NCBI GenBank assembly: GCA_002483365.1
Contig: DLHT01000018.1
Location: 14,372-78,371, forward strand
From: Cellvibrio sp. UBA7661
GTDB taxonomy: Bacteria > Pseudomonadota > Gammaproteobacteria > Pseudomonadales > Cellvibrionaceae
Direction: 5' to 3'
Length of the DNA: 64,000 nt
Position numbers and translations under genes: made by a program. The notes below the pieces were generated by a model, which saw only the letters and a program-made list of their open reading frames with translations, did no database searches and was not told the DNA's origin. Below, piece after piece: positions 53,397 through 63,050 of this stretch (position 1 is the stretch's first letter; every line of letters starts with the position of its first letter).

Positions 53397-53414
53397 TTAT
53401 TGATATTGCAATAA
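53397..53414. promoter_or_regulatory. candidate Lrp-type operator upstream of the Lrp-family gene
   Basis: Inverted arms TTATTG and CAATAA separated by six bases, 46 bases upstream of the regulator start. Lrp/AsnC proteins often bind such A/T-rich dyads to repress themselves. Confidence 0.35.
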
Positions 53415-53636
53415 ATTGAGGATAAGTTTAATCGTGTTGTCGAATTCAGCTCGGCTTTTCATAAAAATTTACCTACTTTAGGGCATTTACTAGGAAGCAA
53501 ATCAGCCTGCATATTGTGATTGATGTCATGGGCGTGTATCGTAACGCCTCTTTTGTTAGGCATCTTGTTGCCAATTTTCGGGGTTTTAGAGCAGTTGCCG
53601 TGACCCGATAAAAATAATGCTGAGGAGCAATCCGAG

Positions 53637-54290
53637 ATGAGAGTGATATTGTTGGGCGCACCTGGTGCAGGCAAGGGTACCCAGGCGCAACTAATCATGG
53701 AAAAGTTTGGAATTCCCCAAATTTCTACTGGTGATATGTTACGTGCAGCCGTGAAGGCTGGTACTGCGCTGGGCTTACAAGCTAAGGATATAATGGCGGC
53801 TGGAGGCTTGGTGCCTGATGACCTGATTATTTCTTTGGTGAAAGAACGCATTGCTTCCAGTGATTGCTCTAACGGCTTTTTGTTTGATGGCTTTCCTCGC
53901 ACCATCCCACAAGCACAAGCAATGTTGGATGCGGGTGTTGATATTGATCATGTTATTGAGATACATGTACCCGATGAAGAAATCGTTGCCCGCTTAAGTG
54001 GTCGTCGTGTTCATGAGGCATCTGGCCGTGTGTATCACGTTATTCATAATGCTCCCAAAGTGGAAGGGCATGATGACATCACTGGTGAACCACTAATCCA
54101 ACGTCTAGATGATACAGAAGAAACTGTGCGCAAGCGTTTGGGCGTTTATCACGATCAGACAGAGCCTCTGGTTGGTTTTTATCAAAATTTGGCAGCATCC
54201 GGTAAATCCCGAGTACCCAAATATACACGTATAAGCGGTATCGGGAGTGTAGATGGGATTCGCCAACAGCTGTTGACTGTATTGGGATAA
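53637..54290 (+). CDS. adk: adenylate kinase
   Basis: It interconverts AMP and ATP with two ADP. The 217-residue long-form enzyme has P-loop LLGAPGAGKGTQAQ, AMP-binding STGDMLRAAVK, FDGFPRT and the LID domain (GRRVHEASGRVYHV). The LID does not carry the four-Cys zinc site, as usual in gammaproteobacteria. AGGAG precedes the ATG. Confidence 0.97.
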   Translation: MRVILLGAPGAGKGTQAQLIMEKFGIPQISTGDMLRAAVKAGTALGLQAKDIMAAGGLVPDDLIISLVKERIASSDCSNGFLFDGFPRTIPQAQAMLDAGVDIDHVIEIHVPDEEIVARLSGRRVHEASGRVYHVIHNAPKVEGHDDITGEPLIQRLDDTEETVRKRLGVYHDQTEPLVGFYQNLAASGKSRVPKYTRISGIGSVDGIRQQLLTVLG

Positions 54291-54312
54291 TTGACCGACC
54301 TACAGTAAAAAC

Positions 54313-54338
54313 AGGCTCTGCGGAGCCTATTTTTTTGT
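54313..54338 (+). terminator. Rho-independent terminator after adk
   Basis: AGGCTC-TGCG-GAGCCT stem followed by ATTTTTTT. Confidence 0.85.
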
Positions 54339-54376
54339 CTTCGATTTTTACAGCCTTTATTAAATTTTCTTACATT

Positions 54377-55084
54377 ATGAGCCTGATTCTTGCCTTGGAT
54401 TCTTCTACGGACGCTTGTTCTGTTGCCCTTTATCAAGAGGGGGAGTTGAACAGTGTGTTTGAATTGGCTGCGAAGAGCCATACTCAAAGACTGTTGCCGA
54501 TGGTTGATGAGTTGCTCAAACAATCCGGAATCTCCCTGAAGGAGCTTGATGCGATTGCGTTTGGTCGTGGGCCAGGCTCATTTACAGGTTTAAGGATTTG
54601 TGCCGGCATAGTCCAAGGCCTGGCGTTTGGCACCCAACTACCTGTTATTCCTGTATCCACGCTTGAAGCTCAAGCCTTGGCATATACGCGTGCAAATCCT
54701 GATAACCAATATCCAATAATCGCTGCGTTGGATGCGCGCATGAATGAGGTTTATTGGGGGATGTTCCAACCACACCGGAATAGTGTTCAAGCAGTAGGTA
54801 ATGAACAGGTGATGTCTCCTGAGGCGTTGGTTAACGATCCCCGCGTCCAATCATTAGATGGCCATTTTGTGGCTATAGGTTCGGGGTGGCATTATCCAGA
54901 TATGCAAGTATCAGGTGCCAAGGCTATAGTTATGGACACTTATCCTCATGCAAGCGATATTGCGCTCATCGCTGCGGAGCACTGGACACAGGGGCGGGCT
55001 GTCAATGTGCTTGATGCCCAACCTGTTTACTTGCGCGATAGTGTTTCCTGGCAAAAGCGTCAGCGCATCCGTCATTCAGATTAG
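54377..55084 (+). CDS. tsaB: tRNA threonylcarbamoyladenosine complex subunit TsaB
   Basis: TsaB partners TsaD and TsaE in making t6A at tRNA position 37. The 235-residue protein has the ASKHA-type opening LILALDSSTDACSVALYQ, the SHTQRLLPMVDELL block and FGRGPGSFTGLRICAG. I chose ATG 54377 to give the canonical N-terminus, although no clear ribosome site is visible. It follows the adk terminator closely, so its promoter probably lies in the 3' end of adk. Confidence 0.94.
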   Translation: MSLILALDSSTDACSVALYQEGELNSVFELAAKSHTQRLLPMVDELLKQSGISLKELDAIAFGRGPGSFTGLRICAGIVQGLAFGTQLPVIPVSTLEAQALAYTRANPDNQYPIIAALDARMNEVYWGMFQPHRNSVQAVGNEQVMSPEALVNDPRVQSLDGHFVAIGSGWHYPDMQVSGAKAIVMDTYPHASDIALIAAEHWTQGRAVNVLDAQPVYLRDSVSWQKRQRIRHSD

Positions 55085-55098
55085 ATTGGGTAAGTTTT

Positions 55099-56439
55099 AT
55101 GATGCAATCCCCGCACACACAAATAGATTTCAATGAAAATCTACTTCGTTTTTTGCAAGCATCTCCCACACCTTTTCATGCTGCAAAAAATCTTGCTGAT
55201 CAATTGTCTGAGGCTGGTTTTACCCGGCTGCATGAGGGCGATGCCTGGAACTTGGAGCCCGGCGGCCGTTATTGGTTAACGCGCAATGACTCTTCAATTC
55301 TTGCATTTATTTATGGTCACTCCCCGTTAGCTGAATCAGGTATACGCATGCTTGGTGCGCATACCGATAGTCCTTGCCTTAAAGTGAAGCCTCGCGCAGA
55401 GCTGAATCGCCGTGGTTACTTTCAATTAGGAGTCGAGGTATATGGTGGAGCCTTATTGGCCCCTTGGTATGATCGCGATTTATCAATGGCGGGACGTGTT
55501 ACCTACTGCGATGAGCACGGCAGTATCGCAAGCGAATTAATAGATTTTGGTAGGCCAGTTGCCATCATCCCTAGTTTGGCAATTCATCTTGATCGGGAGG
55601 CGAATAATGCCCGCTCAATCAATTCGCAAAAAGATATAGTGCCATTGGTATTGCAGTTGCCTGCAGATGACTCACCGGCTCCCAGGTTTCGGGAGTTATT
55701 GCAGGCCGAGCTTCAACGTAATAACCCAAGCTTGGCAATCAAACAGGTTCTTGATTATGAAATCAGTCTTTATGATACCCAGCCTCCCGCTTTAGTAGGG
55801 TTGGAGAACGATTTTATTGCAAGCGCAAGACTGGATAATTTATTAAGTTGCTTCATAGGGTTGCGATCATTACTTAATGCAGATAATAAAGTGTCAAGCT
55901 TGCTCATTTGTACAGATCATGAGGAGATTGGTAGCGCTTCTTGTTGCGGTGCCAAAGGGCCTATGCTGCAACATTTTCTTGAGCGATTGCTGCCAGATGC
56001 TGAAACCCGTGTTAGAACGATTGAGCGTTCAATGATGATCTCTGCTGACAATGCACACGGAATACATCCCAACTTTATGGATAAGCATGACGAAAATCAT
56101 GGGCCATTATTGAACCGGGGCCCCGTGATTAAAATTAACGCCAATCAGCGATATGCGACTACCAGTGAAACCAGTGCTTTTTTCCGACTTCTGTGTGAAC
56201 AGGTGAAGGTTCCTGTGCAATCTTTTGTGGCGCGCACAGATATGGGATGCGGAAGCACTATTGGACCAATAGTCGCATCCGAAGTTGGCGTAAAAACAAT
56301 TGATGTAGGTGTGCCGACTTTTGCAATGCATTCAATTCGGGAATTGGCGGGTGCTTTAGATAGTTGGTATCTCTATCTGGTTGCTAGCGCTTTTTTCACT
56401 TATCCGAACGTGCCATTGGCAAGAATTGCCACCACATAA
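55099..56439 (+). CDS. apeB: M18 family aminopeptidase
   Basis: This 446-residue metallo-aminopeptidase belongs to the aspartyl aminopeptidase-like family. Metal and catalytic blocks are visible: GAHTDSPCLKVKP, SARLDNLLSCF, CTDHEEIGSASCCGAKGP, SADNAHGIHPNF and the final ARTDMGCGSTIGPI with AMHSIRELAG. All are intact. It starts 14 bases after tsaB, possibly co-transcribed. Two adjacent ATGs make the start ambiguous by one codon. Confidence 0.93.
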   Translation: MMQSPHTQIDFNENLLRFLQASPTPFHAAKNLADQLSEAGFTRLHEGDAWNLEPGGRYWLTRNDSSILAFIYGHSPLAESGIRMLGAHTDSPCLKVKPRAELNRRGYFQLGVEVYGGALLAPWYDRDLSMAGRVTYCDEHGSIASELIDFGRPVAIIPSLAIHLDREANNARSINSQKDIVPLVLQLPADDSPAPRFRELLQAELQRNNPSLAIKQVLDYEISLYDTQPPALVGLENDFIASARLDNLLSCFIGLRSLLNADNKVSSLLICTDHEEIGSASCCGAKGPMLQHFLERLLPDAETRVRTIERSMMISADNAHGIHPNFMDKHDENHGPLLNRGPVIKINANQRYATTSETSAFFRLLCEQVKVPVQSFVARTDMGCGSTIGPIVASEVGVKTIDVGVPTFAMHSIRELAGALDSWYLYLVASAFFTYPNVPLARIATT

Positions 56440-56649
56440 AAACGCCTGAGTATTAAAAGCATTTTCAGTAAGACAACTTTAATCTGCCGTATATAATGTA
56501 GATGAAAGCGCAGTCACTCGCATAACTGTTGTGATCCAGTGCTAAGACTGGGTACTGAAGCGCCATGTGAGTTTATCGCCTGTTTATAATTCATCTCTAA
56601 GAGTCTTACTTGTCCTTATGAATGATGCCCTGTAGTTGTGGAGTGAGAA

Positions 56650-57678
56650 ATGGCGATTAGCCTTGATGTCTTAGCGTCTTTTGCGCCGTTTAACACCCTG
56701 AATCATGAATATATTATTCAAGTAGCGGAAAAAGCCAACCTGCGTGAAGTGACTAAAGGCACTATTATCTTCAAACGCGGCAGACCATTTCCTGAAAAAG
56801 TATATTTGGTCAGTGGTACTGTTGATTTGATTGATTCAGGCTTCCAAATCAATACTATTAATCCCGCTAGTGAATCGCGCCGTTCTCCTCTAAATATCAC
56901 CCAGCCAACGCAAGTATCTGCTGTTGCCAAGTCGGACGTTACGCTTTTGTCTGTCGATAGTGATTTTCTTGATTTGGTACTTGCTTGGAGCGAGTCCAAT
57001 GATGAGGAGGCAGAAACATCTGGTGTGAGCCTGCATGACGACAGTGATTGGATGTCTTCACTGTTGCAGTCGCCTCTATTTAGTCGTTTACCTCCAGCTA
57101 ATATCCGTCAGCTATTCATACGATTCAAAGCACAAAAAGTGCAAGCTGATGAAATTGTTATTCGTCAGGGCGAGCGCGGTGACTTTTTTTATGTGCTGGA
57201 GTCGGGTAGTGCCATCGTAATGGATACAAGCGATAAGATATTGGCGGCATTGCGCCCAGGACAATATTTTGGTGAGGAAGCATTGGTGGGGGATACCACA
57301 CGCAATGCCACTATTAAAATGATCACCCCCGGTAAAGTGATGAAGCTCGACAAAGAAGATTTTCGTGAGTTATTGCAAGAGCCGGTTTTAAAGTATGTTA
57401 CCGCAGATGAGCTGAAGGCACGTTCAGATGATATGCCAGCCTACCAGATCATTGATGTTCGATTACCGGTTGAGCGAAGGGGAGAGTCAGTCCCGGAAAG
57501 CCGGAATATTCCCCTCAATCAATTACGCAACCATCTCAAGAATCTCGATGAGACAATTACCTATGTCGTAACCGATGATTCTGGGCGACGCTGTGATGTT
57601 GCAGCCCATCTACTTGCCCAAGCTGGTTTTAATAGTTGTATCCTAAAAGATTCAGCAGCGCATTACGCTGGGCTCTAA
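56650..57678 (+). CDS. double cyclic-nucleotide-binding protein with rhodanese-like tail
   Basis: This 342-residue cytoplasmic protein has a degenerate cyclic-nucleotide-binding domain (about 8-115), a second well-formed one (about 140-250; IRQGERGDFFYVLESG, GQYFGEEALVGDTTRNATI with the nucleotide-contacting Glu and Arg) and a rhodanese-like fold (about 255-340). The usual rhodanese active Cys is replaced: the loop reads VVTDDSGRRC, with Asp where Cys should be. No DNA-binding or kinase output is seen. It probably binds a nucleotide and signals by protein contact. GGAGTGAG precedes the ATG, and TATAAT (56492-56497) may be its -10. Confidence 0.85.
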   Translation: MAISLDVLASFAPFNTLNHEYIIQVAEKANLREVTKGTIIFKRGRPFPEKVYLVSGTVDLIDSGFQINTINPASESRRSPLNITQPTQVSAVAKSDVTLLSVDSDFLDLVLAWSESNDEEAETSGVSLHDDSDWMSSLLQSPLFSRLPPANIRQLFIRFKAQKVQADEIVIRQGERGDFFYVLESGSAIVMDTSDKILAALRPGQYFGEEALVGDTTRNATIKMITPGKVMKLDKEDFRELLQEPVLKYVTADELKARSDDMPAYQIIDVRLPVERRGESVPESRNIPLNQLRNHLKNLDETITYVVTDDSGRRCDVAAHLLAQAGFNSCILKDSAAHYAGL

Positions 57679-57782
57679 TGCTGCCAAATCGGTTTGCTTG
57701 CCTGTATCATGTCGGCCAGATCTTCTTCACCGAATTTTAATGACATCAAGCAACTGCCAAGAACAGAGATAGATAGGGCACT

Positions 57783-58793
57783 ATGAATAAACAACGTGTT
57801 TTAACTGGTATTACCACTACTGGCACTCCTCACCTTGGAAACTATGTCGGCGCGATACGTCCGGCAATTCAAGCAAGTCAAAGTGCCAATGTGCAATCGT
57901 TTTATTTTTTGGCTGATTTCCATGCCCTGATCAAATGTCAGGATCCCGATTTGGTTCATCAATCTACCCGTGAAATTGCTGCAACCTGGCTGGCTTTAGG
58001 CTTGGATACCGACAACGCTATTTTTTATCGTCAATCTGATGTGCCTGAAATTCCTGAATTATGCTGGGTATTGACTTGCATGGCGGCAAAGGGATTGATG
58101 AATCGTGCACATGCATATAAAGCATCTGTTGATAGTAATCTTGCGGCAGGCGAAGACACCGATTTTGGTATTACCATGGGACTGTATTCTTATCCCATTT
58201 TGATGGCTGCTGACATTTTAATGTTCAATGCCAACAAGGTGCCTGTAGGACGCGATCAGGTTCAGCATATAGAAATGGCTCGCGATATTGCTGCGCGCTT
58301 CAACCATCACTATGGTGAACATTTCGTATTGCCTGAAGCTCAAGTGGACGACAATGTTAGCGCAGTGTTGCAAGGCTTGGATGGACGTAAGATGAGTAAA
58401 AGTTATGGCAACACCATTCCACTATTTTTACCCGAAAAACAACTGAAAAAATCAATAAATAAAATTCTGACTAATTTGCTTGAACCTGGCGAGCCCAAAG
58501 ACCCTGATACGTCACCTGTTTTTCAAATTTGGCAGGCCTTTGCAACACCTGAACAAAATACCTACATGCGCCAGCAGTTCGCAGAAGGGATTGCATGGGG
58601 TGAAGCAAAACGCCAACTATTCGAACTGATCAATAGTCAGTTAGCTGAAGCTCGGGATAAATACGAATCTTTGTTGGCTAATCCCGCACACATTGAAGAT
58701 GTGCTACAAAAGGGCGCAGAAAAAGCTCGCGCATACAGTCGGCCTTTATTAGAAAAAGTGCGTGATGCAGTAGGTATTCGTAAAATAAAATAG
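57783..58793 (+). CDS. trpS: tryptophanyl-tRNA synthetase
   Basis: This class I synthetase (336 residues, normal length) charges tRNA-Trp. The HIGH-type motif is TGTPHLGNYVGAIRP and the KMSKS motif is GRKMSKSYGN. ILMAADILMFNANKVPVGRD is the tryptophan/ATP region. It is followed by a strong terminator shared with bioA. Confidence 0.97.
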   Translation: MNKQRVLTGITTTGTPHLGNYVGAIRPAIQASQSANVQSFYFLADFHALIKCQDPDLVHQSTREIAATWLALGLDTDNAIFYRQSDVPEIPELCWVLTCMAAKGLMNRAHAYKASVDSNLAAGEDTDFGITMGLYSYPILMAADILMFNANKVPVGRDQVQHIEMARDIAARFNHHYGEHFVLPEAQVDDNVSAVLQGLDGRKMSKSYGNTIPLFLPEKQLKKSINKILTNLLEPGEPKDPDTSPVFQIWQAFATPEQNTYMRQQFAEGIAWGEAKRQLFELINSQLAEARDKYESLLANPAHIEDVLQKGAEKARAYSRPLLEKVRDAVGIRKIK

Positions 58794-58806
58794 TGTTGTT
58801 GCGCAT

Positions 58807-58838
58807 ACAAAAATCCCCGCATTAGCGGGGATTTTTGT
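58807..58838. terminator. bidirectional terminator between trpS and bioA
   Basis: ACAAAAATCCCCGC / GCGGGGATTTTTGT is a strong stem with A and T tails on both strands. Confidence 0.94.
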
Positions 58839-58864
58839 ATACAGATTATATTTTTACCCGGCGG

Positions 58865-60169
58865 CTATTTGGCCAAAGTGGAAACAACTTTCAATATGGC
58901 GGATGTTAATTTGCTTAGGCTTTCTTTATCGATAATAAACGAAGGCATTAAATAAATAATTCGTCCAAATGGTCTGATCCATACACCATGTTCAATAAAC
59001 AAAGCCATCAGTTTACTGGTGTCGATAGTATCTATTAACTCAACAACGCCTATTGCACCAAGCACTCTTACATCGGCAACATACGAGAAATCTTTGCAAG
59101 GGGCCAACTCTTCTTTCATTTGTTGGCTTATGTTTGCAACAGTCTCTTGCCAATTTGAGTTGAGCAACAAGTCGATACTGGCGTTGGCAACTGCACAGGC
59201 GAGGGGGTTGGCCATATAGGTCGGGCCATGCATAAAAATTCCGTTATTGGTACCACAAATACCATTGCTCACTTTATCGTTACACAATGTTGCTGCAAGG
59301 GTGATGTAGCCGGCAGATAATGCTTTGCCTATGCACATAATATCGGGGCTAATATCGGCGTATTCACAAGCGAATAATTTTCCGGTCCGACCAAAGCCTG
59401 TGGCCACTTCATCTACGATCAGCAGTATTTCATTCTTATCGCACAGCTCGCGTACGCGACGTAAATATTCTGGTGAATAAAAACGCATTCCGCCTGCACC
59501 TTGCACTATAGGTTCAACAATAACCGCTGCAATTTTTTGGCGATGTTGTTGAATGTGTTGTGCAAATTTCGCGATGTGGGATTCCTGAAATGGAATATCA
59601 AAACCACAAGGTGGAGCTTCGGCAAATAAATGATGTGGTAATGAATGATGAAATAAGTTGTGCATACCCGAGTGAGGATCACAAACCGACATAGCACCAA
59701 AAGTATCGCCGTGGTATCCATTTTTGAGTGAGAGGAACATGGTGCGCTGGGCTTGTCCTTGAGCGTGCCAATACTGAATTGCCATTTTCATAGCAACTTC
59801 AACCGCGACAGATCCCGAGTCAGAGAAAAAAACTTTATTAAGGCCATGCGGCGTAATCTTTGCGAGTGTACTGGCCAGCTTTACTGCGGGTTCATGAGTA
59901 ATACCTGCAAACATTACGTGTGCCATCTTTCCCAATTGTTCGGTAATGGCTTGATTTAATACCGGGTGATTATAGCCATGCAATGTGCTCCACCAGGACG
60001 ACATACCATCAATGAGTATACGTCCATCGGTAAGATACAACTCAACGCCTTTAGCGTGACTTACAGGTGTCACCAAACCTGGATTACTAAAAGATGTGTA
60101 AGGATGCCAAACATGAGCACGATCCAAACGTAACAAATCATGATTGGCGATTTCTTGGTTGTATATCAT
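58865..60169 (-). CDS. bioA: adenosylmethionine-8-amino-7-oxononanoate aminotransferase
   Basis: BioA uses SAM as amino donor to make 7,8-diaminopelargonate for biotin. The 434-residue PLP enzyme has RAHVWHPYTSF near the start, DGMSSWWSTLHGYNHP, and FFSDSGSVAVEVAMKMA. The PLP region is LLIVDEVATGFGRTGKLFA and the Schiff-base Lys lies in CIGKALSAGYITLAATL. The closing region WIRPFGRIIYLMP is typical. The rest of the biotin operon is not in the window. Confidence 0.95.
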   Translation of the reverse strand: MIYNQEIANHDLLRLDRAHVWHPYTSFSNPGLVTPVSHAKGVELYLTDGRILIDGMSSWWSTLHGYNHPVLNQAITEQLGKMAHVMFAGITHEPAVKLASTLAKITPHGLNKVFFSDSGSVAVEVAMKMAIQYWHAQGQAQRTMFLSLKNGYHGDTFGAMSVCDPHSGMHNLFHHSLPHHLFAEAPPCGFDIPFQESHIAKFAQHIQQHRQKIAAVIVEPIVQGAGGMRFYSPEYLRRVRELCDKNEILLIVDEVATGFGRTGKLFACEYADISPDIMCIGKALSAGYITLAATLCNDKVSNGICGTNNGIFMHGPTYMANPLACAVANASIDLLLNSNWQETVANISQQMKEELAPCKDFSYVADVRVLGAIGVVELIDTIDTSKLMALFIEHGVWIRPFGRIIYLMPSFIIDKESLSKLTSAILKVVSTLAK

Positions 60170-60286
60170 GTTTAATCCACATCATTCGTACAGCAAAATG
60201 TAATTACCTTATTCAGCTTAACGAAATTTTTTACAAAAATCAGAATCAATTTCACGCATTAATTCGATGTTTCTTTAAATTGATGT

Positions 60287-61858
60287 CTATTTAAACCTGA
60301 CGATCAAATCTAATTGCTTCTGTGACAGGTTATCCATCTCACCGTTGAGTTCATCCGCAATGCTGACTTCTTGTTGCGCTCTATCGGCGATGTGTGCGAT
60401 AGATTGGGTATTTCGTTCGATTTCCAATGCCATAGACGATTGTTCTTCAGCTGCTGCAGCGATCTGGTGTGACATTTGATCAATGGCATTCACAGAATGG
60501 GAGATCGCATCCAGGGCAGCCCGTACATTGCCCATTTCGCTTACACTGCGCTCAGCAAGATCCAGACAGTTTTTCATATTGAGGCTAGCATCATCGGTTG
60601 CCTTACCGAGATTGCCAATAATCTGTTGTATATCACCGGTGGATTCCTGTGTTCGCTGAGCTAAGGAGCGAACCTCATCAGCCACTACTGCAAACCCTCT
60701 CCCTTGTTCACCTGCACGCGCTGCTTCAATTGCAGCGTTTAATGCCAACAAATTGGTTTGCTCTGCAATGCCGCGGATGACATCGACAACATTGGCTATT
60801 TTACTGCTGTCTTCGCTGAGCTTGTTGAGTACATTGCCCAATGCTCCGACGGTGCGAGATAAATCATCAATCGCCAGGCGTGCGCCTTCGATTACCTGAT
60901 TACCTTTATCAACCTCATCTATTGCGGCTCCAGTAGCCATTGATGTCTGGTTTGCTCCGCTGGCCACTTCCTGTACAGCAATTGCCATTTGTTGCATGGC
61001 TGTCACAACACCGGCTGTTTCATGTTGCTGCGCATTCATGCCTTCATAAGTTTTGCGAGCCTGATGATGTGCTGCACCTGCTTTGCCTTGTAATTCTTTC
61101 GCGGATTCTCTAAAGCGCCCCAATGCTGTACGCAAGCGAGATTTAATCGCGTGTTGCGCTAGCTCAATTTCACCGGTAGCGTCAGTACGCCCTGTGTAAA
61201 TGTAGGCGGCAAAAGGATCATTAATTGTCTCTCTTGCTTCATTCAATGCTTGTGCAAGTCGATTCAACTGTATTTGTTGTGCGCATCCGGAAATCAAAAC
61301 AGCAACAATCAAGGAAACAAGCGCACTGGTTAGCGAAAAGCCTTGTGCGATAAAGAATGTAATTAACATTAGTACCCAGCTGGCTAGACCGATAAGTGTA
61401 CTGCTCCCGAACTTACCCCACAGATAGTCTGCAGTGGAGTAGGGGGATTTACCTTGATTCAATCGGTCGTAAACCTTTTCTGCCCGTCGTATAACATCAG
61501 GATCAGCTTTGGTTCTGACTGATTCATAACCATAAACCTGCCCGTTTTGCATCAATGGTGTGATATAGGCATCAACCCAATAATGGTCACCATTTTTGCA
61601 GCGATTTTTAACAATACCCATCCAGGGTTTGCCCGCTTTTAATGTATTCCACAGCATACCAAAGGCGGCAGGAGGCATATGGGGATGGCGGATGATGTTG
61701 TGCGGTTGGTTGATAAGCTCTTGCTGTGTGAACCCTGAGATCCGGCAGAAGGTTTCGTTACAAAATACAATATCCCCACGGAGATCAGAGGATGAAACAA
61801 TCTCATCCTGGGCCGAAAGGTGTACTTCTTTACCGGTGGTGTGACCATTGTTACGCAT
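60287..61858 (-). CDS. PAS-containing methyl-accepting chemotaxis protein (Aer-like)
   Basis: This 523-residue receptor has an N-terminal cytoplasmic PAS domain (about 20-115; FCNETFCRISGFTQQELINQ, NRCKNGDHYWVDAYITPL) and two close membrane spans (about 150-195) with almost no periplasmic loop. A signalling domain follows, with the conserved tip EQTNLLALNAAIEAARAGEQ then GFAVVADEVRSLAQR. This is the Aer architecture, so redox or energy taxis through a PAS cofactor is likely. No CheR-tethering pentapeptide is present at the C-terminus. Confidence 0.92.
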   Translation of the reverse strand: MRNNGHTTGKEVHLSAQDEIVSSSDLRGDIVFCNETFCRISGFTQQELINQPHNIIRHPHMPPAAFGMLWNTLKAGKPWMGIVKNRCKNGDHYWVDAYITPLMQNGQVYGYESVRTKADPDVIRRAEKVYDRLNQGKSPYSTADYLWGKFGSSTLIGLASWVLMLITFFIAQGFSLTSALVSLIVAVLISGCAQQIQLNRLAQALNEARETINDPFAAYIYTGRTDATGEIELAQHAIKSRLRTALGRFRESAKELQGKAGAAHHQARKTYEGMNAQQHETAGVVTAMQQMAIAVQEVASGANQTSMATGAAIDEVDKGNQVIEGARLAIDDLSRTVGALGNVLNKLSEDSSKIANVVDVIRGIAEQTNLLALNAAIEAARAGEQGRGFAVVADEVRSLAQRTQESTGDIQQIIGNLGKATDDASLNMKNCLDLAERSVSEMGNVRAALDAISHSVNAIDQMSHQIAAAAEEQSSMALEIERNTQSIAHIADRAQQEVSIADELNGEMDNLSQKQLDLIVRFK

Positions 61859-61873
61859 GGGAAAAATCCTGAT

Positions 61874-61901
61874 AAATCGACTAGCTTTTTTGAGCTCTTT
61901 A
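61874..61901 (-). promoter_or_regulatory. possible sigma-28 promoter of the Aer-like gene
   Basis: On the minus strand TAAA-N16-GTCGATTT, 16 bases before the start codon. Spacing is one base longer than in the four clear FliA sites and the -10 has three mismatches, so this is tentative. Confidence 0.35.
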
Positions 61902-62018
61902 ACAACCTATAAGCAGCCAATGTATTGGCTGCAATCAAAGTGGGAGTGTAAATCATTCATTGCCTATCAAGCCTAGTCTAAAATTGGCGAATCTCTAGCT
62001 GTCTTATGCCGTTAAGGC

Positions 62019-62804
62019 TTAGGCTGCATAGGAATTCCAGGCCTGGCCTGCCTGTCCGAGGTCTGACTCTTGCAGAAATCGGGTGAGCGAATCGCGTGTT
62101 TCCTCCTCAAGGTCGATAAATTTGATACTGATTTGGGTGTGGCGATAAGGGCTTCGCCCTATGCGGAAAGCACAAATTCTGGCACGACACCGAATCTGTA
62201 GTTCATCGCTGATATTCACTTCGCACAGTGGCAAAAGAGCTCCATGACGTAAATGGGGAATTAGGTTGCCCGCCACCATAACGCGCAAACCACCACTGGA
62301 AATGTCTTGCAGCGTCCCATAACAAGGTTCCTGGCCAAGGGTGCGAAGTTTGACTGATAAAGGAGATTGGTGGCCAATAGTGAAGCGGGGAGAGCTGCGT
62401 CTGGGTTGGTAGTTAACCGATTCAGGTAATGTAATTGCTAATCCGGATGCGCCATAAGTAGAGCCTAAGGCAACGATTGCGGCTTGAATAACCAGTTGCT
62501 CACCATTACGGTGGTGGCGAATTGTAATTTCGTCTCCCACATCAAGAATAAGCTGCTGTGGAAATAAATCATCCAGCCAGAGCAGGCCTCGCTCTATATC
62601 AAGGGCCAGAATCATACTTTGGTAAGTGCGGCTGGCTCCGGTAATTTTTACTTCCAACTGTTGGCGCTGCTTTTGAAGTTCGCCAAGTGCAATATATTGA
62701 AGAGGAATAGGCGTGCTTTCAGTATCGCTGTTTTTTTCCTCACCTGTACTTTTAGCTAGATTTTTAGCGGTGTTTTTTCTAAACAGCTTATCAAACAGTG
62801 ACAT
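62019..62804 (-). CDS. PilZ-domain protein, YcgR-like
   Basis: This 261-residue cytoplasmic protein is likely a cyclic-di-GMP effector. The first ~40 residues are charged; an N-terminal flagellar-brake-like beta domain (about 50-150) is followed by a PilZ domain (about 155-250). The c-di-GMP signature is present: RRSSPR (Arg-x-x-x-Arg) then DISSGGLRV (Asp-x-Ser-x-x-Gly). I chose ATG 62804 because GGAGG precedes it; the frame extends 50 codons further but overlaps the ttcA leader. It may tune motility together with the cyclase and phosphodiesterase genes of this window. Confidence 0.85.
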   Translation of the reverse strand: MSLFDKLFRKNTAKNLAKSTGEEKNSDTESTPIPLQYIALGELQKQRQQLEVKITGASRTYQSMILALDIERGLLWLDDLFPQQLILDVGDEITIRHHRNGEQLVIQAAIVALGSTYGASGLAITLPESVNYQPRRSSPRFTIGHQSPLSVKLRTLGQEPCYGTLQDISSGGLRVMVAGNLIPHLRHGALLPLCEVNISDELQIRCRARICAFRIGRSPYRHTQISIKFIDLEEETRDSLTRFLQESDLGQAGQAWNSYAA

Positions 62805-63050
62805 GTCTACCTCCACACGGCAAAAATTCTCCCTTGGTTCACTCCTAAGGGGCCTCATTAGGGTAAGAGCAAGCCTTATGCCAGATACTAAAGAATCAGA
62901 GTGGTTGGGGGGCCAAAGGGATCTTTTACGATTTACAGAATTATAGACCGGCAAAGCATTGCCGCGTCAGGTGCGATTGATTTCAACTTGCGCGCAAAAT
63001 CCGTACAATGCGCCGCTCACCGGCAATGCCGTTGGTATCCCAGTTTTCCC

